DNA of 64,000 nucleotides from assembly GCA_964017045.1 (NCBI GenBank), contig OZ024810.1, positions 13,007,342 through 13,071,341 of the forward strand, given 5' to 3'. Below are positions 1 to 12,905 of the stretch, one piece after another. Both the position numbers and the translations under genes were made by a program. Position 1 is the stretch's first letter. The number at the start of each line of letters is the position of its first letter. This DNA comes from Omphiscola glabra. Lineage: Eukaryota > Mollusca > Gastropoda > Lymnaeidae. The notes under the pieces are model-generated. The model searched no databases. It was not told the origin of the DNA and worked only from the letters and a program-made list of their open reading frames with translations.

Positions 1-675
1 ACAACACCAAAGAGAAAAAACATTGTTAAAAAAAAATTATAAAAATAAACCAAACGTAAATTTTTCATTGAGATCCAGCAAACAGCAACGTTAACTTCAT
101 ATAGTCGACAAATCACATTTTGTGAGAAAATTTACAGCATTTTTAAGATTTTGAAGTTATTTTATGCTGATTCTAATAGCGTACTTTACTCAAATTACTG
201 GGGTGGTGGGGGAGGAGGGTGTGGAAACAACTAGCTGAGTTCTCGAAACAAAATATCGTACAAAATGGGAAATTTGTAACCAATGCTTTATCAAAAAGAA
301 ATTAGAATAAAACAAGTCCGCAAAAATAGTATACGGTGAGAAAGATTTTCATCATACAAAATGTTTAAGAAATGTAATACATACAAAGCCTTGAACGTCA
401 ACCAGAAATACCAAACTGAACAAAATCAATAAAGCTTTCATCTTGGCTGCCGGTAGGTCTAAAAATTACGGATGTTGTTCAACACTGTATTGGAGTAAGT
501 CTTGTGGATTTTGGCGAATGGGTCACATTTTTATAGAGCAGCAGCGTGAAAATAAATTAGAACATCGCGCGAGCAGACGTGCTTTTTTGGAGGACAGAAT
601 AATGAAATTTGTAATTAAAGTGCGCGCCACCTGCAGTGGCACAGCAATTGTTTTCTTTTGTTTGTCGCTATAACC
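1..675. other. Gene-less AT-rich flank
   Basis: I see no coding exon, RNA gene or recognisable element here. Short open frames lack splice or codon support. A hAT-type MITE begins at 676. Confidence 0.5.
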
Positions 676-892
676 CAGTGGTCGGCAAATCGCGGCTCGA
701 AAGCCGCATGCGGCAATTTAACGATCTGAGCGCGGCTCGGCCAGTCGGCCACTAATCGGGTTTGAGTACAAAAAAAACAAAAAAAAACACGGTTATTGAC
801 AGGTTCTTGAAAATAAATTTGGCTCTCAAAAAATTTAATCGTACTGCCTGCTGATTTTTGGTTCTTTCGACTAGTGAGTTTGCGAGCCACTG
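676..892. mobile_element. hAT-type MITE, CAGTGG termini
   Basis: The left end reads CAGTGGTCGGCAAA and the right end TTTGCGAGCCACTG, an imperfect terminal inverted repeat starting CAGTGG. The flanks ctataacc (668-675) and ctacagcc (893-900) match at 6 of 8 positions, as for a decayed 8-bp hAT target duplication. There is no transposase, so the element is non-autonomous. Family assignment rests on termini and duplication length only. Confidence 0.6.
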
Positions 893-1040
893 CTACAGCC
901 TAAAGAAAATCAAAATGAAGGAACGTCATTGTCAATTTATAGGCATCTTAACATTATAAAAAAACTCTACACTTTCAAAGTGATGTTATCAAACATTTTT
1001 AACTGATGTTTATGGAGCATTAAACATTTATCAAAAAAGA

Positions 1041-1198
1041 AGAAATGAACACATACAAGTCTCCAAGAAATGAACACATACAAGTCTCCAAGAAATGAAC
1101 ACATACAAGTCTCCAAGAAATGAACACATACAAGTCTCCAAGAAATGAACACATGCAAGTCTCCAAGAAATGAACACATACAAGTCTCCAAGAAATGA
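1041..1198. repeat. 25-bp minisatellite, about 6 copies
   Basis: A unit of 25 bp containing aaatgaacacatacaagtct is repeated head to tail with almost no variation. Overlapping minus-strand open frames are a by-product of the repeat, not genes. Confidence 0.9.
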
Positions 1199-1729
1199 AA
1201 AATTTGTCTTGTCTTGTTAATGTATTTTTGGTAAAATTATTTAATTCATTTTTTTTTTCCATTATAGTTGATGGTTCCGAAGCAAACAGCTTTGATTTTT
1301 GCCAAATCTAAAATACGGCTTCTTTACAGACTTTGCAATCATTTCATTCAATCTTTTAGCAACCTGTTTACTGCGAGCAACACTCTTTTACAAGGGTTCT
1401 TAATACGCAGTCCTTGGACCCTTTGGGGTTTCATTAAAAGCCAGCAGGTAAATCGTGAGCTAAATTTGTCCTTTTTTAACTATATTAAATTCATTTAAAT
1501 TGTTATTAAAAGAAGAAGATCGCGAGCTTCATTGCTAAGATGTCCATGGTTCAATTAAACGACCCCTAAAAGATAGATTTCGTATACATTTTAACATGCA
1601 TTTTATCATTTTATTTTATATTAATATTCTAACGACACATCCGCTTTTACACCACATATCTATTTCACCAACCATTTTAGAACTATTTTAGCGCAGTTAT
1701 TGGTAATTGTATTTCTTGAAATAGGTGTC

Positions 1730-1984
1730 ATATGAAGGGCTGAATAGAAAAAAGTACTTAAGTTACAATTGTTCAAAAATGAGTTTAGACAGGCATCGTA
1801 TTTGAGTACTTCCCCTGAATCATTCCTGTAAATTTCATTCATGAAAAATGTGCATAAGTGTTTGATTCAGAGTTACCTCGAACACATTTTAATGTATCTA
1901 AATAATAATTTAAAAAATTTAAACTCAATTTTCTCAAAACTTCAAAACTACACTTAAGTACTTTTTCTACTCGGCCCTTCATAT
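1730..1984. mobile_element. MITE with long terminal inverted repeats
   Basis: The left end, atatgaagggctgaatag and onward through tacttaag, is the near-perfect inverse of the right end, which runs cttaagtac to cggcccttcatat. The inverted repeat is about 30 bp and the element about 255 bp, with no coding capacity. A truncated relative in opposite orientation lies at 57545-57775. I could not define a target duplication, so the superfamily is open. Confidence 0.65.
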
Positions 1985-2190
1985 TTCCTTCATCATCCTT
2001 CCCATGAAAATGGGTGATTTTTGGTGGGCTGTGGGATGGGGCTGAAAATTTGATAGAATGTATTTTCATTGGCAATGAGTCTATGTGCCAAGTTTCATTT
2101 CGATTGGTAGACGCGAAGTGGATCAATTAGCCGTCACGAGATTTTTACCGTCCAGACAGAAAGAAACATACGAACGAAAGCTAATTTAAT
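1985..2190 (+). repeat. Dispersed TE tail, copy 1
   Basis: This stretch contains tatgtgccaagtttcattt, then a gtcaattagccgtc-like block and an imperfect cagacagaaagaaac tail. Related copies occur at 45945-46125 (plus) and, inverted, at 23340-23410, 23925-24075, 51420-51500 and 58475-58630. The shape resembles the 3' tail of a non-LTR element, but there is no coding part to prove it. Confidence 0.55.
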
Positions 2191-3268
2191 ATAAATGATT
2201 TAAAATGGTTAAGAAACCCTACATAATCGTAATATGTACTTTATTATCTTCAAACATCCTTAATATTTTTTTTCCATAAAATCTCTTGCAACTATGTAAT
2301 TTTTTCCTTTTATAATATTTTTTTTATATCCTGCTAAGTTCAAGTCAAACCGTGTGTTGGCCGTTGTGTACATTAGCAAATCGCGCTTGTTAGCCGTCGT
2401 CAAAGCTCTTAATGCCCTTCCCAAAAGCACTACTCTCAAGTCCGAAAAATCCCATTAACTATCGAAAGGGGGGGTATTGTGTTCCCCTGGTAGCGCTACG
2501 GGGTCAGTTGTAGTGCCTCTTTAGTCGGCATGCCACTACAGACAAGGCGATCAGAGTACCGTTTGGGATTGGGAGGGGGGGGGGGCGCGCTCAAAACCAT
2601 TAAAAAAACTGGCTACGCAATTAAAGTATAGAAGCACCAGGGCACATGTTTTCTCAACAACAATATTTTTATTTCCGCGTAGAAGCCTATTCACGTATAC
2701 CAGTTACCGTTAGCAAAGTACAAAGCAAAACATTTGTTTTTTATATTGCAGACGAGTAACAGCTGCCATCGTGTCTGACCACAACACTGATATTGAACGT
2801 GACAGTTCGTTTTACCAAAACAAAACATGTGTCAAGGTCTTGCTTTAGACCTCCATGCACCAGGCCTGCACAACTCTAAAGGTAACGCAGACCGTAATAC
2901 TTTATGAAAAACGTGTGCGGGCCATACGAAAATAGGCCAGGGGAGAAAGCTATTAATAAAATGATAAGAGTAAAGAATATTTCGTTACTTCGCGGTGCTT
3001 GCAGGCCGCATGTTCCCCGCGGGCCGTATGTTGTCGCAAAAAAAATGAACATTTTTATTGTCTCCTCGTTTGCAATTCTGGAAGGCTTTGAATACCTTAA
3101 CGTTTTAAACATAAGTGTTAGCGTCACTAGGGGGGGGGGTGTGGGTGAGGGAGTGCTGATCAGACTATTGGGGACACTTTCACAAGGCGACGAGACACAA
3201 TGTTTTATGTGACAACGCTTGATCGGTGGGTTTCATAGCAGATCTAAGTTGCTCACACGAGCAGGTTG

Positions 3269-3476
3269 CCAAAAGAACATTGTTCCAAAAGAGCATTGTT
3301 CCAAAAGAACATTGTTCCAAAAGAGCATTGTTCCAAAAGAGCATTGTTCTAAAAGAGCACGATGCGATAAAGGAGAGGGTGCCATCTGAACAGGGCGCCA
3401 CAAGAGTTAGGGCATGCAATGTGCAGGTTGCCGTCAGAGCAGGGTGCAACCAGAGCAGGGTGCAACCAGAGCAGGC
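3269..3476. repeat. 16-bp minisatellite and 17-bp tandem
   Basis: From 3269 to about 3360 the 16-bp unit ccaaaagaacattgtt (with an a/g variant) is repeated five to six times. A second short tandem built on gagcagggtgcaacca follows at about 3436-3476. Open frames across both are repeat artefacts. Confidence 0.85.
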
Positions 3477-4683
3477 TATTTCCTAGTGGATGTTTGGACG
3501 GGGAGACACCATAAGTGGCAACGTGTATTGAGGCCACGATGCATAGGACAGAGAGCCATCAGTCAAACCACTAGTGACCAATACATGTTGGCAGCTTTTT
3601 TTATAAATTAAAAGGTCATGTACAGGTTGCAAACAAACAAAACACTACTTCAAGAAAAAAAATGAAATGATATTTATGTATTTCGATCTATTACTAACCC
3701 AAAGATGTTCATTTTCAAACCCATTTTGGACAAAACACTGGTTCGCCTGCATCTAAAATGAGGGGGATGAGAAAATTTGTGAAGGATCACCATTTTAAAA
3801 ATATACCTTTTACCGGAAAGATCATATATGATAAGGCTTTGAAGGCAAAAGCGCGGAAACGAAAACAGATTCGATTTTCTGGCGCCCACGAATATTCCCA
3901 CCAAAAAATCAATGCGTGTTAGCGAGTTTCGCTTAAAAATGTATTACTTATACGTGAGCATATAAGTGCCTATAACAAAAACTTATAGCCAGCAAACTAA
4001 CTCACACACATTACTCTCAGGGAAGCATATCACCTGCGAGTGTTTTGCCTTTCGGCAAGCCTATAGCTGGCAAGCATATCGCCTTAAGGCAATCTATCTG
4101 GCAAGTATATAAACTATAAGACAGCGTTTATTAACAGTCCCGTACAGGTAACTGTATCATCTTAAGGCAAGCACATAAGGGGAAATTTAGTCACCTACTG
4201 GCCAACGTTTCGCTGGCAAAGGCCAATATCGTATTTCGGCGTCGTAAATTAAAGATCACTAACCCGCGATCGCATGTTAACGTTTTAAATGATCTACTTG
4301 TTATCCCCCCTTTTGAAGATTATTTTTTAGTATGATTAATAAAATTCAGAGATATTCTTATAATTCTTTGGTTATGTCATAAATGTCATTGAAACGGATG
4401 CTGATGTTTTCTTTAAAAGTGCAGCTTAATGACAAAAGAGTTTGCCAGTATAATACCACAAAATGGCATCTTAACGACAAAATATTTTGTCCATATAAGA
4501 CCGCAAAATGCCACCTTAATGACAAATGAGGTCGCCAGTACAGACCTTGAAATGTCAAAGTAAATGACAATGGAGGTCACCATAACAGACCTTGAAATGT
4601 CACCGTAAAGGACAAAAAAGGTCGCCAGAATAAACCTGAAAATGTCACGTGAATGGCAAAGGTTAGCTGAAGCTTATTTTTGT

Positions 4684-5866
4684 TCTCTAATACAAGGCAT
4701 TAAGAGTTAACAGAAGTACACGGAATTAAGAGTTAACAGAAATACACGGAATTAAGAGTTGTCAGAAATACAAGGAATTAAGAGTTGTCAGAAATACACG
4801 GAATTAAGAGTTGTCAGAAATACAAGGAATTAAGAGTTGTCAGAAATACACGGAATTAAGAGTTGTCAGAAATACAAGGAATTAAGAGTTGTCAGAAATA
4901 CACGGAATTAAGAGTTGTCAGAAATACAAGGCATTAAGAGTTGTCAGAAATACAAGGCATTAAGAGTTGTCAGAAATACAAGGCATTAAGAGTTGTCAGA
5001 AATACAAGGAATTAAGAGTTGTCAGAAATACAAGGAATTAAGAGTTGTCAGAAATACAAGGAATTAAGAGTTGTCAGAAATACACGGAATTAAGAGTTGT
5101 CAGAAATACAAGGAATTAAGAGTTGTCAGAAATACAAGGCATTAAGAGTTGTCAGAAATACAAGGAATTAAGAGTTGTCAGAAATACAAGGAATTAAGAG
5201 TTGTCAGAAATACACGGAATTAAGAGTTGTCAGAAATACAAGGAATTAAGAGTTGTCAGAAATACAAGGCATTAAGAGTTGTCAGAAATACAAGGCATTA
5301 AGAGTTGTCAGAAATACAAGGCATTAAGAGTTGTCAGAAATACAAGGAATTAAGAGTTGTCAGAAATACAAGGAATTAAGAGTTGTCAGAAATACACGGA
5401 ATTAAGAGTTGTCAGAAATACACGGAATTAAGAGTTGTCAGAAATACAAGGAATTAAGAGTTGTCAGAAATACAAGGCATTAAGAGTTGTCAGAAATACA
5501 AGGAATTAAGAGTTGTCAGAAATACACGGAATTAAGAGTTGTCAGAAATACACGGAATTAAGAGTTGTCAGAAATACAAGGAATTAAGAGTTGTCAGAAA
5601 TACAAGGAATTAAGAGTTGTCAGAAATACAAGGCATTAAGAGTTGTCAGAAATACAAGGAATTAAGAGTTGTCAGAAATACAAGGCATTAAGAGTTGTCA
5701 GAAATACAAGGAATTAAGAGTTGTCAGAAATACAAGGCATTAAGAGTTGTCAGAAATACAAGGAATTAAGAGTTGTCAGAAATACAAGGAATTAAGAGTT
5801 GTCAGAAATACACGGAATTAAGAGTTAACAGAACTGCAAGGAATTAAGAGTTGTCAGAAAAGCTAT
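4684..5866. repeat. 26-bp minisatellite, about 45 copies
   Basis: The unit is gaattaagagttgtcagaaa plus tacaag, 26 bp, repeated about 45 times. Two sites vary, giving three monomer types (acaaggaatt, acacggaatt, acaaggcatt) arranged irregularly, although a BBBAA-type string recurs. The first two units and one near the right end carry taacag instead of tgtcag, so the edges are diverged and the centre homogenised. Confidence 0.95.
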
Positions 5867-6439
5867 TTAAAGTGTTGAATGCTACAATCATGTGATTCCT
5901 CACTGAAAAACTCCTCAATATTGGCATTGGTTTATCATTTTTAATTTAAAATGTATTTTTTTTGTTTGTTTTTTTTCTTTTACATTTATTTTTATTCCCT
6001 TTCATTGCTGGTGTTTATAATACCAAGTTGTTAAACTCTTATCTCTTGTTGCATTTGTCTACAAAAAAAGTAAAGTTAGTGTGGATTAAATACAATATGG
6101 CGTCTTTATAATGCTTATCATAAATAGATGCAATTTGTGACTATATTCTATTTTTATTTAAATTTTTATTAAAAACTCAATTAAAAATGTCTTTTTTCTC
6201 ACATTTCGTATAATTTGCAAACGGTGACCACCCAAAATGTAACAACCCAGTCCTTAAAATCATTGAGGTGTAACGATTCACTGTGAAAAAAAAAACATGT
6301 GCTTTTATATTGCTTTTTGCTGGCATCCGTCCGTCTCAATGTGACGGTGACGGTGGTTTGTAATTCGCAGGACGAAATCCTCAAGGCCTGGGATTATTCT
6401 TCTAGGAATATAAGCTGGTTCCCAAAAGCAAATCGCCTC

Positions 6440-6605
6440 TCTCCACGCCGCTGGATAACCCCAAGGGAACATCATGTGGATGATACAGCTTGGCACCAGT
6501 GGCGTCGCAGGAGTTGTCGGAATGTTTCATTGTATCAGTGTTATTCGCCTATCGGGACTCCATCTCCGGGTTTGAATTTAGAGTTTCCTTCTCACCAACC
6601 AACAA
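6440..6605 (-). mobile_element. tRNA-derived SINE, head missing
   Basis: The block gatgatacagcttggcacca and the following gtggcgtcgcaggagttgtc match the SINE at 57990-58232. The later block gactccatctccgggtttga matches the SINE at 50455-50662. By those copies the element is on the minus strand with its tail at low coordinates. The tRNA-like head is absent here. Confidence 0.55.
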
Positions 6606-7227
6606 ACCCACTAACCCACCAACCATAATTTAGTAAATACGTTAAATAACTAAAAAGCTGATGAAGAAAATATGATAATTTCAAATAGATTGTAAATGAA
6701 TACTGTAACTCACTTAGCTCACACTTAAAATGAATCAGGCAATTTTAAAACTGTATTTATATAATTTATATACACATTTCCTCATACCGCCCTGTTATTA
6801 AATTTTATTAAAAGTAGTTTTGAAAAGTCTGATTAGAATGGAGCGATTGTCCATATATAATTAACGAAGTCTTCCCCATCCATCTTTCCATACCCTGCCC
6901 TGAACTCTCACCTGCAATTTCAGCGCTGCCCAAATACCGACCTACAAATGTGAGGAAGCACCATTCTTGGGCTGTGCGTATTTTTAATAAAATGTCATGT
7001 TCATCAACGGTGTTATGAGAAGTTTGGGACTATTTATTCTAGTAGTACTTTATCTCAGTACATACTTCTATACCATGTAATAACAAAACAACAAATAATG
7101 ACCCTTTTTTACCCTTTGAACCTTAGTGTCCACCAAATCCATGAGTGACTTTCTTTATTTTAATATCACTACCGAAAACAAATATTTTTAGAAAAATTTA
7201 AATTTTAAACTAATGCTATAGATATGT

Positions 7228-7377
7228 TTGGGTGTGTGTGGGTGTGTATGTGTGTGTGCGTGCGTGTGTTTGTTTGTGTGTGGGTGGGGATGGGTGTGTA
7301 GGTTGGTGTGTGTGTGGGTGAGTGTGTGTGTGTTCGTGCGTGCATGTGTGTGTTTATGTATGTGTGCGTGTGTTTAT
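7228..7377. repeat. Imperfect (GT)n microsatellite
   Basis: About 150 bp of GT-rich simple sequence with ggg and gtgc interruptions. No gene is seen around it from about 6640 to 8770; the stretch also holds T- and G-homopolymers near 8090-8125. Confidence 0.9.
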
Positions 7378-8775
7378 CATGTTGGCTAACTAAAAAACAC
7401 TGTTCTGAATTTCAAGGAGCGTGTGTCTATCAGAACGAGCTCAGCTTGTTGTATTGAGTCTTGGATAAGAGATAAGAATTAAAGTACACCATTGTGCTCT
7501 CGCTAGGGTATTGGTGATGGCGTCATAGTCGTAAGTGGATGACGTGAACCGGCGTCGGGAGTGAATGGGCCACAACCTCCACGGAGAACCATTTCCAACT
7601 TGAAGCTGGTAATTAAAGATAGAAATTCAAAAGCATAAATTTTTTTTTCTAAGGGTCTTCTACAAATGCTATTTTTGAAACTACGTTTCGATATTCCCGG
7701 AAATATTTTGGCTGGTGGATGTACACTTTTATTTAGTAACTACAAGGCAATTCTTATTTTGAAAGTGTGTGTACTTTAATTACATTAAATCCTTGTATAA
7801 ATTGTAATGACACTATTGACTTTTTTAATATTAAAAACGTGTTTTCTTCTATTTCAGGAGCGTTGTTGTGGGGGAAACGACTATGTGAGTCTTATTTTTA
7901 AAGATCTTTGAAAGAGAATGAAGATCAACGTCTCATGCTCAATATTTATGATATATTTCTATATAGTTATTCAAAGTTAGTTTACAGTTTGGGTAACAAA
8001 ATCTAATTAAATCTTAATTTACGTTAGACATATTGTTACTTTTTTTTTCTTTGCCACTAGATTTTCTTTCACGATACATTGAGTAGGCGCAGTCCATTTT
8101 TTTTTTTGGGGGGGGGGGGGGGTCTCTTCTGTTACGTGTAACAAATGTGCCCTTTTGTAATATAAATTTACTTTTTATATGATATTTCAAATTTAAAAAT
8201 TACACAAATATAAGAATTGAGCAAATCGAAAACACCATATGTATAACGAACAAAATAATAGATCATCAATTGCATCACAGTTCATCTATTACTTTGCCCC
8301 ATTATGATATTTCAAAATATAAATTGGCAACGAATTTACTGTTAGCATATATCGACCTAAAGCATAACAAAATCTTACCTCCGCAGCATCAAATTCGTCT
8401 GAAATAAAATAATGAAACAAGAACCTAATGATGAGCTAACATTTTTTATTTAAAAATATGTATGAGACTATTCGAGAGCTTTATAAATTTATCAGTTATG
8501 TTATTAAATAAAAGAATAATTGACTGGATAACAGCGATTTTGAAAATGTATTTAAATTATTTCTTGCTCTTGTTATTTTATTTTAATTAAAAGTATCGCA
8601 CTCAATGAAAACGCCAAAATTCACTTTTAATAACGTTAAACACTTAGAGAATAAATAGCAATTATCGTCTCAATTCTATAAACCGTAACTAAGACTAAAT
8701 AATTTCTTATAATATCTCGTAAATAAAATTTTAATGATGCTATCTTTTGTTTTGAACAGCTAAATAATATAATTG

Positions 8776-8815
8776 ACTAGCAAACGTACCCGGCGTTTCT
8801 CGGGTTTGCACTTCG
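8776..8815 (-). mobile_element. Helitron-like 3' end
   Basis: On the minus strand the sequence has an ACCCG...CGGGT stem-loop followed by tacgtttg and CTAGT. A short GC hairpin a few bases before a CTRR terminus is the Helitron 3' signature. No rep/helicase coding sequence is visible, and the 5' end was not found. Confidence 0.4.
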
Positions 8816-9384
8816 GACTTTTATTTTAGCGCCTCTTAAAATATTAATTTATACAAATATTTCTTAAAACTTGCTGTTGCGCGCCTAGAGTATAAGAGAA
8901 TTCAATCTACATGGAAGAGCACACTCTTATCGGGCTTGTCGTGATTAGTGAGTAAATTGGTCAGTGGTATATTGTTTATATTATATAAACCAAGCTTTTT
9001 AGTAACCATCTGGAGGTTTGGAGGAATGACCAAGTCAAATATCGTTGCAATCCTTTTTGTACATTGCAATTAATCCCCCCCCCCCAATTACGAACAAACT
9101 TAGTCACAATATACCAATTTATTGCATATTGGCTACATTTATTTTTTATAAAGCATTGTTTTATAAAAGCATTACATCAACTAATGTTGATTGACATTAG
9201 AATTGTCTACAGTTAACTGTTAAATGCGCGATTCTATAATTGACCTAATGTCAATCTGTTTTTTCCCTCGGTGTCCAAGTTAGCGGATGTCTTATCTCCC
9301 TGTAGTCCAGAAATGGGCCCATTTGCTGGTAACACTTGACAGTAAGCCAATGGTGACCAGCAAAGTGAAAGTAGAATCGTCCTC

Positions 9385-9525
9385 ATCGTGTCTGAAATCG
9401 CTTAAATGGAAGTGGATATTTGAACATGGACAAGGTGGTGCATATAGCCATCGTGTGTTAAATCGCTTAAATGCACATAGATATTTGAACATGGACAAGG
9501 TGGTGCACATAGCCATCGCGTCTGA
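9385..9525. repeat. 65-bp tandem duplication
   Basis: Two adjacent 65-bp units share cgcttaaatg and atatttgaacatggacaagg blocks. The start of a third copy (atcgcgtctgaaag) follows. The open frame across them is not supported by any other evidence. Confidence 0.75.
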
Positions 9526-9865
9526 AAGCGGCTCTAATCAGAATATTTATAACATATGTTCGAGTTGGAAATAATAAGATACGTGTCTTAACGGATGTCC
9601 TGACTAGAAGATGTGTATAAGCAGGTGCCAAAGCTAACAGTAGTGAAACTTCTCGCATCAGAACACACACGCGTGACGGTCAACGATGCATGGATCCAGC
9701 AGCCACGTTTTAACAGTCGCGAAGAGGGAAACAAAAACAACTTTGACTGTTACTGAGGCTCATGAGTGTGTGATAGTAAATCTGAGACCACCGTCTTTGA
9801 GAAGAGGACGCAGAACAAGGCAAAGAGGGAGTTAACAATAAGGCACCTAGTAACACGGTTTAACT

Positions 9866-10062
9866 CAGTGGTTCTCAACCTTTCCAATGCAACGACCCTT
9901 TAATACATTTCCTCATGTTGTGTCGACCACCAGCCACAATATTATTTTCTTTGCTACTTCTTAATTGTAGAGTATATGCGTTTTCCGATGGTTTTAGGCG
10001 AGCCCTGTGAAAGGGTCGTTCGATCCCCTAAGGGGTCGCGACCCACAGGTTGCGAACCACTG
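9866..10062 (-). mobile_element. SPIN-like hAT MITE, copy 1
   Basis: The termini are CAGTGGTTCTCAACC and GGTTGCGAACCACTG, with the GGGGTCGCGACCCACAGG block near the right end. Flanks gtttaact and gttaaact form an 8-bp target duplication with one mismatch. Sequence and size fit the SPIN (Space Invaders) group of hAT MITEs, known from several animal phyla. Related copies lie at 41274, 43381 and 51187. Confidence 0.8.
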
Positions 10063-10564
10063 GTTAAACTGCTTATTGTGACGAAACTGTACCGTTGTGA
10101 AATTGTAATGAAGAGGCGCTCTGGTCGAACACTAAATTTTCAAGCGGATGTTCTTCATCAGGTGCTGCAGATATACATACATTGTTAAGATAGAGATATA
10201 TTCATAGAGAGAGTAAACAATGTAATCATCGCGTCAGAAAACAGTAGTTCAAAAAACAAGTAAAAATTGACAAGGACAGTGTTTTAAAAAAAGTAATGCT
10301 AACATTTTAATTAGCCTGAGACTTAAAATATCAATAAAAAAATTGTAAAGTAATTAAAAAACTTAAAATCTCTAATATATTGTATACCATAAAAAGATAT
10401 ACGTTAGCACATACACATCTTAAATACTGAATTTGGTGTTCGTGTGAAGAACATGAAATAAACCTTTGATACACTTCATATCTAAGTTCAGACTGCAACA
10501 TACGTGGTTGAGTTTTGAGGTAAATAACCATATTGTACCGTTCTGGAGTTAAACACCAACAATC

Positions 10565-10611
10565 ATGGTATATCCCTAAAAAGATACACGCGGCTTCGGG
10601 TTTTAGCTAGT
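10565..10611 (+). mobile_element. Possible Helitron-like 3' end
   Basis: The sequence cgcggcttcgggttttag runs into CTAGT at 10607-10611, resembling the CTRR terminus of a Helitron. The stem is weak. It faces opposite to the end at 8776, so the two are separate insertions or relics, not the two ends of one element. Confidence 0.25.
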
Positions 10612-11603
10612 ATTGCCATACGAACAACTTTTATACTCACTTTGTCGTCCGTAGTTTTTTTGTAGTGATCTTGCAGGGAAAGTGAAGTTGACCTCCGCTA
10701 TATGAGGCTAATGATGATGGCAACCAACTGTATACGCTGGACGTAAATTAACAATAATTAACGCCATAAAATATGTGTGTTTGACCTGATGGTTGTGAGA
10801 TGAATACAGCAGGTCTGGCTGTCGACACGATACCGTGAGAGATTACAGCGTATACTGCTATCAAAAACGATACCGCGAAGTTGAATTCAGTTATTTCTAT
10901 TGTTGAAACGATACCGCGAAGTGAATTCGGTTATTCCATTTGTTGAAACGATACCGTCCAGTGAAGATGATCATTAAAACCAAACCAACACTCCGCCATT
11001 GTTTAGCCTCACATTGGGATCAATTACGTCATTAAACGTGTCACCCTTAAAAGAACAGCTGGTTAACCGACTTAAATGACGTAATGTTTTTGTTTGCTTT
11101 TTTTTTGTTGTTGTTGTTTGTTTGTTTTTTTTTTGTGTGGTTTTTTTCAGACATTCTCGCTTCTATTCCGTACAGAAACGGTTGGCCTATGTTTGGGCAT
11201 GTTGGTAAACATTCTTTTTTTTCCCTAACAACTTGTGGCAACAGCTGTGCTGAGAACTTCATGAAGACTTTCAAAAGTTTTGTTTATTCACTTCACTATT
11301 GTATTGTAAACGATTGATTTATTTTTCCATTTGCCAGATTCGTACATTAAAGTTTTACAGCATCTGATCTATGCTAAATTTTTTTTTAATCACCTACAAA
11401 ACTTTGAATACAAAAAGTTTACCAACACAATAAAATAAGGGCCAAGTTAATTAGAAAAACAGAAGCAATTGTCTGTTCTTCAATTCTCTTCAAGAACCGC
11501 ACAATTAGACTTCAAAAGAAAATACCTTTGTTATAGTTTTAAAAGCAGTATCATATCGATTGCATAACGGTTAATTATTTTATTGTAATAAGTACCATAC
11601 TTG

Positions 11604-12120
11604 ACCTTCATCTGAATGACAAAAGGTATATGCGGCTTTAATCTGAATGGCAAAAAGGTATATGCGGCTTTCATCTGAATGGCAAAAGGTATAGGCAGCC
11701 TTCATGTGAATGGCAAAAGGTAAATGCGACCTTCATCTGAAGGACAAAGGGTATATGCGGCCTTCATCTGAAGGACAAAGGGTATATGCGGCCTTCATCT
11801 GAATGGCAAAAGGTATACGCAGCCTTCATGTGAATGGCAAAAGGTAAATGCGACCTTCATCTGAAGGACAAAGGGTATATGCGGCCTTCATCTGAAGGAC
11901 AAAGGGTATATGCGGCCTTCATCTGAATGGCAAAAGGTATACGCAGCCTTCATGTGAATGGCAAAAGGTATATTCGGCTTTCATCTGAATGACAAAAGGT
12001 ATACGCAGCTTTCATCTGAATGACAAAAGGTATACGCAGCCTTCATGTGAATGGCAAAAGGTATATGCGGCTTTCATCTGAATGGCAAAAGGTATACGCG
12101 GCCTTCATCTGAATGACATG
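11604..12120. repeat. 30-31-bp minisatellite, about 17 copies
   Basis: The unit joins ccttcatctgaatggcaaa to aggtatatgcgg and is repeated about 17 times. Variants are tcatgtgaatgg and ctgaaggacaaagg. Blocks of three unlike units are themselves repeated (compare 11730-11830 with 11850-11950), a small higher-order pattern. Confidence 0.9.
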
Positions 12121-12721
12121 TGTCCCCCCAAATAAGAGTGGCAAAGTGGTAAATAACAATCTAATTAAAAATTGAGAATGCATGACACACTGACTGTGAC
12201 TGAGACAATCTGTTTGTGTCTCGTGTTCAGCGGATCGTGTGCCTTGCTTTCATGTAGAACTTTTTATTTTTTTAATTTTTCAGGTGTAGCGACAACATTG
12301 TTGGTATCAAGATACTTTTGGGCAAATAAGGATTATCTGAGTTGTTAGATGACACCCAATCTTAATCGCGGATATTAACATATTATAGATACGATAAGAT
12401 TATATAAGCTATAATTAAATTATTTTTATAATGATCAACATAAATGGATGGAAATATGTTTTTATTACATTGTCCATATTAATTTCAAGCAAAGGGATAG
12501 TCATTCAGAATAATAAAAATAAGTGTTTTATTAAGCATTTTAAACGTAAAACATCTTAATAAAGTATTTATCACGCGTTAAAATCATTCATCATCTTGAT
12601 CTGACTTAGGTGATGATAAAGTCTATCAGGCATTAGTTTGTGTTGCTTTTAAAAAAAAATAAAGGCTGTATGCTATGGAGAGGAAACCTCGCGTAGATGC
12701 CAGAGTATATGAGAAGTAAAA

Positions 12722-12905
12722 GTCTTTTTACCGACGGAGACTAAAATGCAGACGGCCCACGAGTCGACCAATACTGAGACGTGTTGATGATGTAGAGATG
12801 TACTTACGCCAGCTGGGGTCCATGCGTGAAGACGAAAGCCGTGAATCGCTCCAAAGTAAAGGAGTTGGTAGAGAAGTCATGGCTAGATCCATGGCAAACA
12901 GATGC
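12722..12905 (+). pseudogene. Non-LTR retrotransposon 3' coding relic
   Basis: The plus frame reads RRVDDVEMYLRQLG, matching the DDVExDLRxLG box near the C-terminus of many LINE reverse-transcriptase proteins. After a frameshift a second frame reads KAVNRSKVKELVEK, matching the usual RRKAxDRxxWxxLVE tail. The copy is 5'-truncated and frameshifted, hence dead. The LINE clade cannot be fixed from so short a piece. Confidence 0.55.

Noticed and set aside
967..1262. Minus-strand repetitive open frames
   Set aside because: By-products of the 25-bp minisatellite.
1839..2126. 95-codon minus-strand open frame
   Set aside because: Spans the junction of a MITE and a dispersed TE tail; no coding evidence.
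1040..5866. Tandem arrays considered as CRISPR
   Set aside because: Units are contiguous with no unique spacers, and the genome is clearly animal.
9600..9765. 49-codon plus-strand frame ending FDCY
   Set aside because: Open length is within chance and no motif or splice site supports it.
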